Shown piece by piece: positions 6,595 to 14,723 of a stretch of DNA of 39,598 nucleotides. Source of the DNA: a virus; the IMG/VR virus record IMGVR_UViG_3300033985_000112, positions 1-39,598 of that record; one strand, given 5' to 3'. Below the pieces are notes generated by a model that saw only the letters and a list, made by a program, of their open reading frames with translations, ran no database searches and was not told the DNA's origin. Each line of letters begins with the position of its first letter. The stretch's first letter is position 1. The position numbers and the translations under genes are program-made.

Positions 6595-6819
6595 ATGGGC
6601 ACAATAGCAAAAATCGCCCCAAACAGGCGGGAGGGGCAAGAGAAGGACCTATACAGGCTTGAGGAGAGGATGCATTTCTTGCTTTCTCAGATAGCAGAGT
6701 GCGACCGGATACTCCGCCAGGCCTGGGAGGCTGAGAAAAGGATTATGGACCTTCGGGCGGAGCTGGCGGAAATCTCCGGCCAGTATGCAGATTTTATCTC
6801 AGGAGAGAAGGGAGCGTGA
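6595..6819 (+). CDS. Small coiled-coil early protein
   Basis: 74 residues from the ATG at 6595, with GAAAGG 9 bp upstream. From residue 17 on it is a continuous charged helix (LEERMHFLLSQIAECDRILR, then EAEKRIMDLRAELAEIS), likely a coiled coil. Not assigned to a family. The next start overlaps its stop (ATGA). Confidence 0.55.
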   Translation: MGTIAKIAPNRREGQEKDLYRLEERMHFLLSQIAECDRILRQAWEAEKRIMDLRAELAEISGQYADFISGEKGA

Positions 6820-7004
6820 TGAGGTTATTTTCATACGCTTGCAAGGCTAAAGAAGTCAAAAAGTTTTTGGCGACACACAAAATTCTGTTCCAATTCCTAC
6901 TCAAAGAATACAGCAAAAACCATCCAACTACAATGAACAACGATGCAGAGAGGAGGTGTAGAAAGTGTATGCCGGAGCAAGAAAAGGCGCTGGCCTTAGC
7001 ATAG
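6819..7004 (+). CDS. Doubtful small ORF
   Basis: 61 residues, ATG overlapping the previous TGA. Basic N-terminal half (KAKEVKKFLATHKILFQFLL). The strong ribosome site of the next gene and its start at 6965 lie inside its last 40 bases. No family recognised; it may be a real coupled gene or only an open frame. Confidence 0.35.
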   Translation: MRLFSYACKAKEVKKFLATHKILFQFLLKEYSKNHPTTMNNDAERRCRKCMPEQEKALALA

Positions 7005-7498
7005 AAGAAGCGGCATTTCAAATCCATATCGCTCCAAGGACCTTAGTCAAATATGAACATGGCGAAAGCACTCCGGGGCCGGATGTAGTGCTGGCAATGA
7101 GCAGGGTATACAAAAAGCCCTGGATGACGCAAATATACTGCAAAGAGTGTTGCGCTATAGGGCAGGCATACAGCTATGAAGTCCTGAACAATGTCAACCT
7201 GGATCCACCAAGCATCATGCTTAAACTTATCGGAGAAATGAAAGAAGCACAGGCCGTGCTCCACAGGATGCTGGGCCTGACGGTAAATAAAAATTCCCGC
7301 TCTGATTTTAATGAGCAGGAATGGACCGAGTTTACAAAGTGTCTTCAAGAGTTTTTAGATGTAGAACATAACATAGAAACATTAAAAATAGCTCTGAATA
7401 ACTGGTGCGACATATCGGAGGAAATACAAAAACACAACAAAAAATGCCTCGAAAGAGGCTATGTGAAAAAAGAAAGAGCCCTTTGCGGGGCTATCTAA
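6965..7498 (+). CDS. HTH (XRE-type) phage regulator
   Basis: 177 residues, GTG start with AGAGGAGGTG upstream. The N-terminus begins directly in the HTH (SIEEAAFQIHIAPRTLVKYE, then HGESTPGPDVVLAMSRVYKK), so the domain is slightly short. Next come a Cys cluster (YCKECCAIG) and a helical C-terminal half (about 85-165). It resembles second-tier XRE regulators in the early operons of Firmicute phages. The target is unknown; it does not share the recognition helix of the repressor. Confidence 0.7.
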   Translation: MYAGARKGAGLSIEEAAFQIHIAPRTLVKYEHGESTPGPDVVLAMSRVYKKPWMTQIYCKECCAIGQAYSYEVLNNVNLDPPSIMLKLIGEMKEAQAVLHRMLGLTVNKNSRSDFNEQEWTEFTKCLQEFLDVEHNIETLKIALNNWCDISEEIQKHNKKCLERGYVKKERALCGAI

Positions 7499-7513
7499 CA
7501 CCAACTCCAGTAT

Positions 7514-7527
7514 AGCATAGCTATGCT
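7514..7527. promoter_or_regulatory. 14-bp perfect palindrome upstream of gam-like gene
   Basis: AGCATAGCTATGCT, extended to an imperfect CCAG...CTGG palindrome over 7507-7529. It lies between the HTH gene stop and the ribosome site of the next gene. It could be a binding site for the HTH protein encoded just upstream or an mRNA hairpin. Confidence 0.4.
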
Positions 7528-7549
7528 GGAAATGCAAGGAGGAATAGCA

Positions 7550-8116
7550 ATGAATGAACTTCAGGAACTTGAAATACAAGAAGCGGAAGAGTTCATTATG
7601 GATGAAGAAGAAGGCTGTCTAGGATCGGAACACAGGTTCAAAATAACAAATCTTGATCAAGTTAACTGGGCATTAAGAAAATTAGCCGCATATAAAGCCA
7701 AGGCTGGGGAAATAAATTCCCTGGCCGAGGCTGAAATAGAAAGAATCAAGTCCTGGCAAGAGCGGGAACTCAAAAAACTGGAAGATTCGAGGAAGTTTTT
7801 TGAAGGACTGCTTGAGGAATATCACCGCAGCCGGATAGCGCAGAATCCAAAAGAAAAGACGATATCAACACCTTACGGAAAGCTGCAAATAAAAAAGGTC
7901 CCGCAAAAATGGAACTATGATGACAGCAAACTTCTGGAATGGCTTAAAAAGAATAGGCCGGAACTGATCCGGATAAAGGAAGACCCCAATAAACAAGAAT
8001 TAAAGAAAGTTGTTCAAGTAAACGGCTTAAGAGTGGTAGACCTTGATACCGGAGAAGTAGTGGAAGGAATAGTTTTGGAACCGGAATCAGAAAAATTTAT
8101 CGTGGAGGTTGATTGA
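7550..8116 (+). CDS. gam: Host-nuclease inhibitor, Gam-like
   Basis: 188 residues from the ATG at 7550, with AAGGAGG upstream. It has the Gam/host-nuclease inhibitor pattern (PF07352 type): FKITNLDQVNWALRKLAAYK, a long helix with EAEIERIKSWQERELKKLED, then TPYGKLQIKKVPQKWNYDD. Mu Gam binds DNA ends and blocks exonucleases such as RecBCD/AddAB. Followed with a 1-bp gap by a probable recombination protein, so the pair likely protects and processes linear phage DNA. RecBCD-type nucleases also supply CRISPR adaptation with fragments, so inhibition could affect spacer acquisition (inference). Confidence 0.85.
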   Translation: MNELQELEIQEAEEFIMDEEEGCLGSEHRFKITNLDQVNWALRKLAAYKAKAGEINSLAEAEIERIKSWQERELKKLEDSRKFFEGLLEEYHRSRIAQNPKEKTISTPYGKLQIKKVPQKWNYDDSKLLEWLKKNRPELIRIKEDPNKQELKKVVQVNGLRVVDLDTGEVVEGIVLEPESEKFIVEVD

Positions 8117-8117
8117 T

Positions 8118-9041
8118 ATGCAAGAAAATACAGCTTTGGTTGTTCAAACTACAGAAATTCTTCCGCATAATCTCGATGCAGAAATTCAGAAGGCGGTTCA
8201 AATGAGGGCTGCATTGGATAAGCTTTTCAATACTCTGTTGAAGCAGGGCACGGATTTTGACCGGATACCTGGGACGGATAAGCCTACTCTTTTAAAGCCG
8301 GGAGCAGAATTATTATGCCAGGTATTCAGGCTTGCCACGGGAGAACTTAAAATTATCAATTCAATTGAGGATTTTGAAAAGGGCATATTTAGCTATACGG
8401 TATCAATGCAAATACTTCATAGAGATACGGGCGCATTGATATCTACAGGCATAGGTAGTGCAAACTCTCAAGAAGTCAAATACAAGTACCGTAACATAGA
8501 GCAGGACGGAGAAAAGGTTAAGGTGCTTAATCCTGAACCTGCGGATCAGCAGAACACACTTGTAAAAATGGCGGCAAAAAGAGCATACATTGATGGCGTT
8601 CTGAAAGCTACTGGTGCATCCAGAATGTTTACGCAAGACGTTGAAGATATGCCCTGGCTTGCGCCAGAAAAAGCAAGTTCAAGGCAAATTAATTACATCA
8701 AGGATTTGCTGAAAGGTGCAAAGGAAGAAGAAATGTTCGAGAGAATCGGCGGCATTTTGGACCGAGACATAGACGATTGGGACGATATAACACGAGAAGA
8801 AGCGACAAAAGTTATTGATGCCCTGAAGGGGCAGGCCGGTTCAAAAGCAGCAGACGAACATGGCAAAAAGAAGCAGGGCGCAAAAAGCAAGTGCGAAGAA
8901 TGCGGAGCAGAAATAACGGATGCTGTCGCCGAATTCAGCAAGAAGAACTTCGGCAGGCACCTTTGTATGAAGTGCCAGAAAAAGCAAAAAGAAAAAGAAA
9001 CAGAAACGTTTGATGTTCCTGGTGAAGAGCCGCCATTCTGA
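8118..9041 (+). CDS. Probable phage recombination/ssDNA-associated protein with zinc ribbon
   Basis: 307 residues from the ATG at 8118 (GGAGG 9 bp upstream; the TTG at 8109 is too close). Residues 40-190 hold motifs typical of a conserved phage family next to gam genes: DFDRIPGTDKPTLLKPGAEL, then QNTLVKMAAKRAYIDGVL. The region after 195 (ASSRQINYIKDLL) resembles a short helical module often found in recombination proteins. A zinc ribbon follows (CEECG at about 257, CMKC at about 286). The last residues are acidic and end PPF, like the tip of SSB tails. I infer a role in single-strand annealing or ssDNA handling; the exact family is not certain. Confidence 0.6.
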   Translation: MQENTALVVQTTEILPHNLDAEIQKAVQMRAALDKLFNTLLKQGTDFDRIPGTDKPTLLKPGAELLCQVFRLATGELKIINSIEDFEKGIFSYTVSMQILHRDTGALISTGIGSANSQEVKYKYRNIEQDGEKVKVLNPEPADQQNTLVKMAAKRAYIDGVLKATGASRMFTQDVEDMPWLAPEKASSRQINYIKDLLKGAKEEEMFERIGGILDRDIDDWDDITREEATKVIDALKGQAGSKAADEHGKKKQGAKSKCEECGAEITDAVAEFSKKNFGRHLCMKCQKKQKEKETETFDVPGEEPPF

Positions 9042-9054
9042 TTCTAATAACGAA

Positions 9055-9081
9055 GGCACCGGCGGCACAATAGCCGGTGCC
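9055..9081 (+). other. GC-rich hairpin
   Basis: GGCACCGGC (9055-9063) and GCCGGTGCC (9073-9081) form a perfect 9-bp stem with a 9-nt loop, directly before the GGAAGGAGG ribosome site of the next gene. There is no T-run, so it is more likely an RNA-stability or processing element than a terminator. Confidence 0.6.
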
Positions 9082-9094
9082 GGAAGGAGGGAGA

Positions 9095-9280
9095 ATGATG
9101 GATAAAAAGATTTGTCCAATGTTAAGCAGATATGTTTGGGAAGGCGCCGAATACGAAGATAGAGGGTTGCATGACGTAGAGTGTAAGGAAGAAAAGTGCG
9201 CATGGTTTAATGAAGATACTTTAGAATGTGCCATTTTGACAGTATCACATACTGGGTATTATTATCAACAACGCTTATAA
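9095..9280 (+). CDS. Small Cys-rich protein
   Basis: 61 residues, ATG at 9095 (a second ATG follows at once) with GGAAGGAGGGAG upstream. Five cysteines: KICPML, DVECKEEKCAWF and TLECAIL. The pattern 'CP...C...C.W/L....C.i' occurs in small phage and host proteins of unknown role, probably metal-binding. Confidence 0.6.
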   Translation: MMDKKICPMLSRYVWEGAEYEDRGLHDVECKEEKCAWFNEDTLECAILTVSHTGYYYQQRL

Positions 9281-9286
9281 ATCGCT

Positions 9287-9328
9287 GCTGCCCCTCCCGC
9301 AAGTCAGCAATGCACGGGCGGGGCAGCG
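9287..9328 (+). other. Second GC-rich hairpin
   Basis: CTGCCCCTCCCG (9288-9299) pairs with CGGGCGGGGCAG (9315-9326) with one mismatch. It lies in the 94-bp gap between two small Cys-rich genes. No T-run follows. Confidence 0.5.
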
Positions 9329-9374
9329 GATATGATGTGCATTATGTAAATTATGTGTAATAGAGGAGAGTAAA

Positions 9375-9635
9375 ATGTACGAACATCAAGAAAAAAACGA
9401 TGAATTGCGGCGACATATCAAGGATGAGTTAGGTATATTAATGCAAAATACACTTGATAAAAAATGTTTTGGTTGTGTGTGGTTTAACCACTACCCCGTA
9501 ACTGGATACGGCGCACCGGAGAGAGTTGCTCATGCGAGTTGCAATCAATACGGTATAAGTTGGGAATGTAGTCAAACTGCAAAATTGGTTAATAGACTTA
9601 TAGTTTGTTTGTTAGATAATGGAAAGGAAATGTAA
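9375..9635 (+). CDS. Small Cys-rich protein, unknown
   Basis: 86 residues, ATG preceded by AGAGGAGAG. CFGCVWFN, ASCNQYG and SWECSQT give a four-Cys pattern that may bind zinc. Helical ends. No family recognised. Confidence 0.55.
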   Translation: MYEHQEKNDELRRHIKDELGILMQNTLDKKCFGCVWFNHYPVTGYGAPERVAHASCNQYGISWECSQTAKLVNRLIVCLLDNGKEM

Positions 9636-9664
9636 TTTTATATGTAGTAAAGAAGGTGATAACC

Positions 9665-10120
9665 GTGGGGAAGCGGATTCTCGATGCCACTTGCGGCAGT
9701 AGGATGATGTGGTTTGATAAACAACACCCAGATGCAATCTACATGGACAATCGAGAATTGACAACAATCTTATGTGATGGGCGAATACTCAACATAAAAC
9801 CAGATGTTGTTGCTGATTTTCGGGATATGCCTTTCCCAGATAATACATTTTACCTTGTAGTTTTTGACCCTCCACACTTGAAAATGGCTGGGCAGAATTC
9901 ATGGCTTGCTAAAAAGTATGGTGTGCTATCAGATACTTGGTGGGAAGATATTTCGCAAGGATTCAAAGAATGTATGAGGGTGCTAAAGCCTAATGGCACA
10001 TTGATTTTTAAGTGGAATGAGGAACAGATAAAACTATCAGAAGTGTTAAAAGCTATTAGACAAAAACCGCTTTTTGGAAACCGTAGAAGCAAAACACACT
10101 GGTTGGTTTTTATGAAATAA
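9665..10120 (+). CDS. SAM-dependent methyltransferase-like protein
   Basis: 151 residues. I prefer the GTG at 9665 (AAGGTGAT upstream) over the GTG at 9656 inside that site. It starts with the class I methyltransferase strand RILDATCGS, continues with an acidic residue in YMDNRE, DFRDMPFPDNTFYLVVFDPP (motif IV as DPPH rather than DPPY/NPPY), and VLKPNGTLIFKWNEE. This fits a short amino-methyltransferase without a target-recognition domain. Possible roles are DNA modification against restriction or nucleotide modification. GTG and stop overlap by 1 bp with the next long frame. Confidence 0.75.
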   Translation: MGKRILDATCGSRMMWFDKQHPDAIYMDNRELTTILCDGRILNIKPDVVADFRDMPFPDNTFYLVVFDPPHLKMAGQNSWLAKKYGVLSDTWWEDISQGFKECMRVLKPNGTLIFKWNEEQIKLSEVLKAIRQKPLFGNRRSKTHWLVFMK

Positions 10121-10191
10121 TGTTACGCATTCCAAGGACAATATGTAATAGCAAATTCAGGGGTCGAAAGGCCCCGAAAGGAGGGACCGAT

Positions 10192-10650
10192 ATGGGTATC
10201 AAATATGAAATTGCCAAAGATGTTCAAAACCTTGCCGAAACACTTATAGCAAAATATCATCCGCATTTAGTTGATGCCAATATAGCTTACATATTCAAAA
10301 CGGATACCTGGAAGAAAAACGGTAAAACAATCCTGGGAAGTGCTCATAGATGCAGTGAGAAAGAGAAGCTACTGCATGGATACGATTTTATAATTACACT
10401 TAACCATTTTGTCTGGGCCACAGTTGATGTAAAGACAAAGATGGCGATTCTTGACCACGAACTTTGTCACTGCGGATGGAATGATGATGAAGCTAAATTT
10501 ATTCTGGTGCCCCATGACTTAGAGGATTTTGTGGATGTAGTCCGCCGGCATGGGTTATATATGCCGGATGTAGAAGCCATGGGCAGGGCAATGCATCAGT
10601 TGAATTTGTTTGAAAAGCCAAATTTAAAGGTAGTTGGAGGGAATGAGTGA
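10192..10650 (+). CDS. Phage putative metallopeptidase
   Basis: 152 residues from the ATG at 10192, with AAAGGAGGG upstream. It contains ILDHELCHCGWN (HExxH, zinc protease) and the downstream HDLEDFVDVVRRHGLYMPD seen in phage metallopeptidase-like proteins (SprT-like family). Role in infection is unknown. The next gene overlaps its stop (TGATG). Confidence 0.8.
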   Translation: MGIKYEIAKDVQNLAETLIAKYHPHLVDANIAYIFKTDTWKKNGKTILGSAHRCSEKEKLLHGYDFIITLNHFVWATVDVKTKMAILDHELCHCGWNDDEAKFILVPHDLEDFVDVVRRHGLYMPDVEAMGRAMHQLNLFEKPNLKVVGGNE

Positions 10651-10898
10651 TGGGAGCTCAGATAATTAAGCGGAAAGCGGGTAAGATGCCTGAAATTACC
10701 ACGATTGGTGAGGGTGGAAGCCACCAAATATCCTATAACTCCGACGGTCATATTGTTATACGCTATATATATTCACAGAATGATGATACATTGATTGTTT
10801 TGGATGGTTTTACTTCGGGACTTTTAAAAAGATTTATCCATGAATCGTTAACCTACAACAATAGACCGCAAAGGGTTGATAACGGAATACCATTTTGA
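10650..10898 (+). CDS. Small protein with SSB-like C-terminal tip
   Basis: 82 residues, ATG overlapping the previous TGA, GGAGGG 10 bp upstream. Mostly beta (GHIVIRYIYSQNDDTLIVLD), helix near the end, last residues RVDNGIPF. The IPF ending is that of bacterial SSB tails that bind replication and repair partners. The protein is too short for a normal SSB OB fold, so it is not called SSB. Confidence 0.55.
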   Translation: MGAQIIKRKAGKMPEITTIGEGGSHQISYNSDGHIVIRYIYSQNDDTLIVLDGFTSGLLKRFIHESLTYNNRPQRVDNGIPF

Positions 10899-10958
10899 TG
10901 ATTCCGGCGGGTGGGCTATCCCCCCAGCCTGCCTGCCATCCCCTGAGAAGGTGATTAA

Positions 10959-11789
10959 ATGCATATACCGGAGTATAAAAGGCCGGAAGGTGAATTTGCA
11001 TATTTAGTTCGTCGTGAATTTATACCAGTTAAAGAGCCGCCTATCGAGCAGATATCACTATTTCCAACCATTGAAGATGAAATATATAAAAATATCCAGT
11101 ATTGGTTAAAGAAATTTATAAAGCATAAAGCACGTATTAGAAATATAGCAAAGAGATACAACATAGATGAGAAAGCGGCCAAGAAGTATTATGAAGCCGC
11201 TCTTCAGAAGTTCATACACAAGCTTAATTATGAGCATTATTTGCGGAATAAAAAATATCTAGAATGGATGTATACTCCCGAAGCACAAACATATTTCCGG
11301 CAGTATATTCAGGAATGCGACGAGCGGGTTCGAAGATATGAACAGGAATTTAAACAGAGAATCGCTCAGGGGAAAGAGCATGTGGTTAGCATCATAATCA
11401 ATGATCCTGAACTGAGTAAGTTATTGGACAATCCTGCTTTTTCGAAGATAAATTACCACGGGCCGTTTTCAAGTCTGCTTAATATACCCGGTATAACAGA
11501 GCATGATGCAAAAATCCTTCTAGCCCGGGGATATATACAAATCGAGCAGGGTGATCCGGACGCAATCCTTAAATATGATTTTCCAGCGAAGAAAGAAAAA
11601 AATGTCAATCGTTTTGTATGCATCGAGTGCGGCGTGGAACTTGACTACAACGACATCGGGCTAAATAAAAAGTTAGGGGCAAAGGATGAACGGTTTTATA
11701 AATGCCCCCGGTGCCTGGGGATGACAGAAGAGGAAGAAGAAAGCATGATAGGGTTTTACAGGTCAAATGGCTGTAATATGTTTATTTAA
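10959..11789 (+). CDS. Early phage protein with C-terminal zinc finger, unknown
   Basis: 276 residues, ATG preceded by AGAAGGTGAT. Long basic helical region (55-130; KHKARIRNIAKRYNIDEKAA), a possible helix-hairpin-helix-like stretch (LLNIPGITEHDAKILLARGY, about 180-200), and a zinc ribbon (CIECG ... CPRCLG, about 225-255). This combination suggests DNA binding. Family not recognised. Confidence 0.65.
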   Translation: MHIPEYKRPEGEFAYLVRREFIPVKEPPIEQISLFPTIEDEIYKNIQYWLKKFIKHKARIRNIAKRYNIDEKAAKKYYEAALQKFIHKLNYEHYLRNKKYLEWMYTPEAQTYFRQYIQECDERVRRYEQEFKQRIAQGKEHVVSIIINDPELSKLLDNPAFSKINYHGPFSSLLNIPGITEHDAKILLARGYIQIEQGDPDAILKYDFPAKKEKNVNRFVCIECGVELDYNDIGLNKKLGAKDERFYKCPRCLGMTEEEEESMIGFYRSNGCNMFI

Positions 11790-11802
11790 AAGGAGCGAGA
11801 GC

Positions 11803-12138
11803 ATGAAAGCAATTCTTGAACTGCCGAGAATGCCTGCATCATGCAATTTATGCCCGCTGCGATCCGAAAAACGAAACGTGCTTGGAATATATTATTGCTC
11901 TGTATTGATGGAGCAGTGCGAAGATGATTCACGTAGGCTGGATTGTCCGCTAAAGCATGATAAATCCGACGATGAAATTCGAAGACTGAAAGAGAAAATT
12001 GCACAACAGGAAAAGCGACTGTGCGAAGCAGCGGCAGTATTAGCCAAAGAAGCAGTATGTCCTGATGAAGATAGTAAGCACTGGTGCATTGACAGCTGCT
12101 ATGAATGCTGGTTGGAGTATTTAAATCGAGAAACATAA
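11803..12138 (+). CDS. Cys-rich coiled-coil protein
   Basis: 111 residues from the ATG at 11803, AAAAGGAGCG upstream. Starts with a small metal-binding module (MPASCNLCPLRSEKRN), common in short Firmicute phage proteins, then a charged coiled coil (DDEIRRLKEKIAQQEKRL), then a second Cys cluster (HWCIDSCYECW). Probably zinc binding; function unknown. Confidence 0.6.
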   Translation: MKAILELPRMPASCNLCPLRSEKRNVLGIYYCSVLMEQCEDDSRRLDCPLKHDKSDDEIRRLKEKIAQQEKRLCEAAAVLAKEAVCPDEDSKHWCIDSCYECWLEYLNRET

Positions 12139-12203
12139 TTTTTTTTGACCGCTAAGATTGGTAAATGTTACATCAATAAGAAAATCATGGGGCGGGGGTC
12201 AAG

Positions 12204-12983
12204 ATGGCAAGAAAAAGAAAGACTCTTTCAAAAAAAATAAGATTTGAGGTATTTAAACGCGATGGCTTTAGATGCCAATATTGTGGCAGAACAGCACCTG
12301 ATGTGATTCTTGAAATTGATCACATTAAACCAGTTAGTGAAGGCGGTACCGATGATATTACAAATTTAATAACTTCTTGCAAAGACTGTAACCTCGGGAA
12401 AGGCGCTAAGCTTCTCGATGATAAGTCAATACTAAAAAAGCAACGTAAACAGTTAGAAGAACTTAATGAACGTAGAGAACAATTAGAGATGATGATGCAA
12501 TGGCGCGAAGAATTGATGAAATTGGAAGATGAAAAAGTTAATTATATAAAAACAAAATTTGAGGAACGCGCTCAATGCACGGTTACAGAAAAAGGAGTTA
12601 CCACATTAAAAAAGCTTATCCGCAAATATCCTTTCGAAATAATCTTGGAAGCTATAGAAGATTCCACCCTTCAATATTTACAAAAAGATCAAAATGGACA
12701 ATATACCGAAGCTTCAAAAGAGAAAGCCTTTGATTACATTGAAAAAATATGTAGCGTGAAACTGGCAACACAGGAAAAACCTTATCTTAAAGACTTGTTT
12801 TATATACGAGGCATATTGAAAAATAGACTCTATTATTTTGATGCATCTAAGGCGATAGATTGGTTAGAAAAAGCTTATCTTCGAGGTGCGTCGATCGAGG
12901 ATCTTAAAGCACTTGCTAAAGAAGTCAGGAACTGGACAGATTTTAGATGTGCTATGGAAGAATATCTGGCAGGTGAAAAATAA
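12204..12983 (+). CDS. HNH nuclease-domain protein in the replication module
   Basis: 259 residues, ATG with GGGGCGGGGG upstream. Residues 10-65 are a canonical HNH domain: FKRDGFRCQYCGR, LEIDHIKPVSEGGTDDITNL, CKDCNLGKG (two CxxC zinc knuckles and the DH catalytic pair). A coiled coil (75-110) and a helical C-terminal region follow that recall replication-organizer proteins. It overlaps the next gene by 1 bp. It may act as a replication-linked nuclease or be a replication protein that has gained an HNH domain. Confidence 0.8.
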   Translation: MARKRKTLSKKIRFEVFKRDGFRCQYCGRTAPDVILEIDHIKPVSEGGTDDITNLITSCKDCNLGKGAKLLDDKSILKKQRKQLEELNERREQLEMMMQWREELMKLEDEKVNYIKTKFEERAQCTVTEKGVTTLKKLIRKYPFEIILEAIEDSTLQYLQKDQNGQYTEASKEKAFDYIEKICSVKLATQEKPYLKDLFYIRGILKNRLYYFDASKAIDWLEKAYLRGASIEDLKALAKEVRNWTDFRCAMEEYLAGEK

Positions 12984-13867
12984 TGGCAAGAGCCAGAAAT
13001 ATTAAACCAGGTTTTTTCTTAAATGACGAATTAGCAGAATGTGATCCTCTTGCAAGATTACTTTTTGCTGGTCTTTGGTGCATTGCTGACAGAGAAGGGC
13101 GGCTTGAGGATAGGCCAAAGAAGATAAAAGCCGAGGTTCTGCCTTACGATGATTGTGATGTAGACAAGTTTTTGAATGATTTGCAATCACATGGATTTAT
13201 AAAACGCTATGAAATAAATGGAGAAAGATACATACAAATCATCAATTTCAAAAAACACCAGAATCCTCATGTAAAAGAAGCACCCAGTATTATACCACCA
13301 CCTCCCGAAGATGAACCAGCACCAGAAAAGCACCATACTTGCACAGTGCAAGAACCAGAAAAGCACACTAAAAATCCTGCTGATTCCCTCGTACTGATTC
13401 CTGATTCCCTTAACCCTCGTACTGATTCCCTCATACCCGCACCTGACGGCGCGGATGATTGTATCCCCCCGGCTGAGAAATCATCGCATGATGATGGAGC
13501 GCAGGGCAAACCTGGCAAAGGGGATACATACAGCGAAGAATTTGAGCGATTCTGGTCTATCTATCCTCGGAAGGTGGATAAAAAAAGAGCTTTCAGGATG
13601 TGGAAGCGGCAAATAAAAGCGAAGGTTCCACCGGATGAATTAATTGCGGCAGCTAGTAATTATGCAATATACTGCCAGGGTAAGGAACCAAATTTTATAA
13701 AACATGCTGCAACTTTTTTAGGGCCAGACGAGCCATTTAAAGAATTTATAAAAGGCCCGCCGGAACCTATCCCAAATACATCAGCAAACCTTAAAAACGA
13801 ACCTAAAAGCTGGGGTACTTTGAGGGCGTTATACCAGAAATACCAGCAGGAGGAAGAAAAGACATGA
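12983..13867 (+). CDS. Replisome organizer (DnaD-like)
   Basis: 294 residues, start overlapping the previous stop (TAATG). The N-terminal winged-helix domain (FFLNDELAECDPLARLLFAG, LPYDDCDVDKFLNDLQSHGF, ERYIQIINFKKHQNPH) is the phage replisome-organizer type. A disordered Pro-rich linker (about 97-180) follows, then a conserved C-terminal module (FERFWSIYPRKVDKKRAFRM) found in phage replication proteins. It should bind the origin and recruit the helicase loader encoded next. The linker DNA carries direct repeats that could be the origin. Confidence 0.85.
   Translation: MARARNIKPGFFLNDELAECDPLARLLFAGLWCIADREGRLEDRPKKIKAEVLPYDDCDVDKFLNDLQSHGFIKRYEINGERYIQIINFKKHQNPHVKEAPSIIPPPPEDEPAPEKHHTCTVQEPEKHTKNPADSLVLIPDSLNPRTDSLIPAPDGADDCIPPAEKSSHDDGAQGKPGKGDTYSEEFERFWSIYPRKVDKKRAFRMWKRQIKAKVPPDELIAAASNYAIYCQGKEPNFIKHAATFLGPDEPFKEFIKGPPEPIPNTSANLKNEPKSWGTLRALYQKYQQEEEKT
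13381..13430 (+). repeat. Direct repeats inside the replisome gene, candidate origin iterons
   Basis: CCCTCGTACTGATTCC occurs at 13386-13401 and 13414-13429, and the core TGATTCC occurs at 13381, 13395, 13402 and 13423. They encode the low-complexity linker. In several Firmicute phages the replication origin lies within the initiator gene, so these may be binding sites, but repetitive codons could explain them. Confidence 0.4.
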
Positions 13868-14424
13868 AAAAGACGGAAACCGTGCAGCTTTTAGCCGTAA
13901 TAAATGCTGCATTCCCAAACATGCAAGTTACAGAGGCCATGGTAAGCCTTTGGCATGAGCTTTTAGGAGACCTTAACTTTGGTCTTGTCAAAGCCGCGGT
14001 AAAAAAACTGCTTCTGGAAAGCCCGTATCCGCCTACAATCGCCGATATACGCAGACAGGCCGTAGAAATTGCAACGCCGCCCGAAGACCGAATCGATGTT
14101 GCCGAGGCATGGGGTGAAGTCGAGAGGGCGATCCGGCTTTACGGATACTATCGGGAAGCCGAGGCCCTGGCGAGCATGTCACCACGGACGGCAAAAGTGG
14201 TGAAATACATGGGCTGGCAGGAGATATGTCTTTCAGAAGAGCCAGGAGTTATACGGGGGCAGTTTTTGAAGATGTATGCCCAGGTATCGGAACGGGAGCA
14301 GAAAGAGCGGCTATTACCGGCGAGCTTGAAAGAAGATATAAAGCGGCTGAGTGAAGACATGAGCATGAAAATGCTGGAAGGAGGCAAAAAGGAAGATGAG
14401 GAACATTGGCTTGCAATACAGTGA
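13864..14424 (+). CDS. Replicative helicase loader/inhibitor (G39P-like)
   Basis: 186 residues, ATG overlapping the previous stop, AGGAGGAAG upstream. The N-terminal part (MVSLWHELLGDLNFGLVKAA, then SPYPPTIADIRRQA) is the pattern of phage helicase loader/inhibitors like SPP1 G39P, which deliver DnaB-type helicase to the initiator complex. No phage helicase gene is seen, so host DnaB is the likely partner. Positions 14019-14056 are 31/38 identical to the CRISPR spacer at 39374-39411. Confidence 0.8.
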   Translation: MKKTETVQLLAVINAAFPNMQVTEAMVSLWHELLGDLNFGLVKAAVKKLLLESPYPPTIADIRRQAVEIATPPEDRIDVAEAWGEVERAIRLYGYYREAEALASMSPRTAKVVKYMGWQEICLSEEPGVIRGQFLKMYAQVSEREQKERLLPASLKEDIKRLSEDMSMKMLEGGKKEDEEHWLAIQ

Positions 14425-14563
14425 GCGTGACCGTCTTCTGGACCTGTATGCCAGGGCCGAGGGCGAGGAAAGAATTAAGATATTGGCCAGGCTTGTGGTG
14501 CTGGATGAGGAGGGGGAGAACAATGGACCTGAAACCAGGTGCAAAAATAAAAGTCATCGATAG
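14396..14563 (+). CDS. Small early protein
   Basis: 55 residues, ATG with GGAGGCAAAAAGG upstream, overlapping both neighbours. MRNIGLQYSERDRLLDLYAR then a helical acidic stretch. Too short for the usual ORF cut-off, but spacing and ribosome site support it. Unknown. Confidence 0.5.
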   Translation: MRNIGLQYSERDRLLDLYARAEGEERIKILARLVVLDEEGENNGPETRCKNKSHR

Positions 14564-14720
14564 AGATAAAAGAAAAAGTCAACATGAGAGCCGGAAATTT
14601 ACTGCAACAGTATTGAAAGAATATAAACACTATTGGCTTGTGCGAAACGAAAATGGTTACAAAGAATGCTTGAACAAAAGTTTGATAGACACCGGCTATA
14701 TAAAAATTCAGGAGGGATAA
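14523..14720 (+). CDS. Small SH3/KOW-like protein
   Basis: 65 residues, ATG preceded by GGAGGGGGAG. LKPGAKIKVIDRD, FTATVLKEYKHYWLVRNENG and YKECLNKSLI look like a small five-strand beta barrel, a type common in early operons of Firmicute phages. Unknown role. Confidence 0.6.
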   Translation: MDLKPGAKIKVIDRDKRKSQHESRKFTATVLKEYKHYWLVRNENGYKECLNKSLIDTGYIKIQEG

Positions 14721-14723
14721 AAA

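Noticed and set aside
9049-9090. Intrinsic terminator at the 9055-9081 hairpin
   Set aside because: The perfect stem is not followed by a T-run and sits directly before a ribosome site; kept as a hairpin only.
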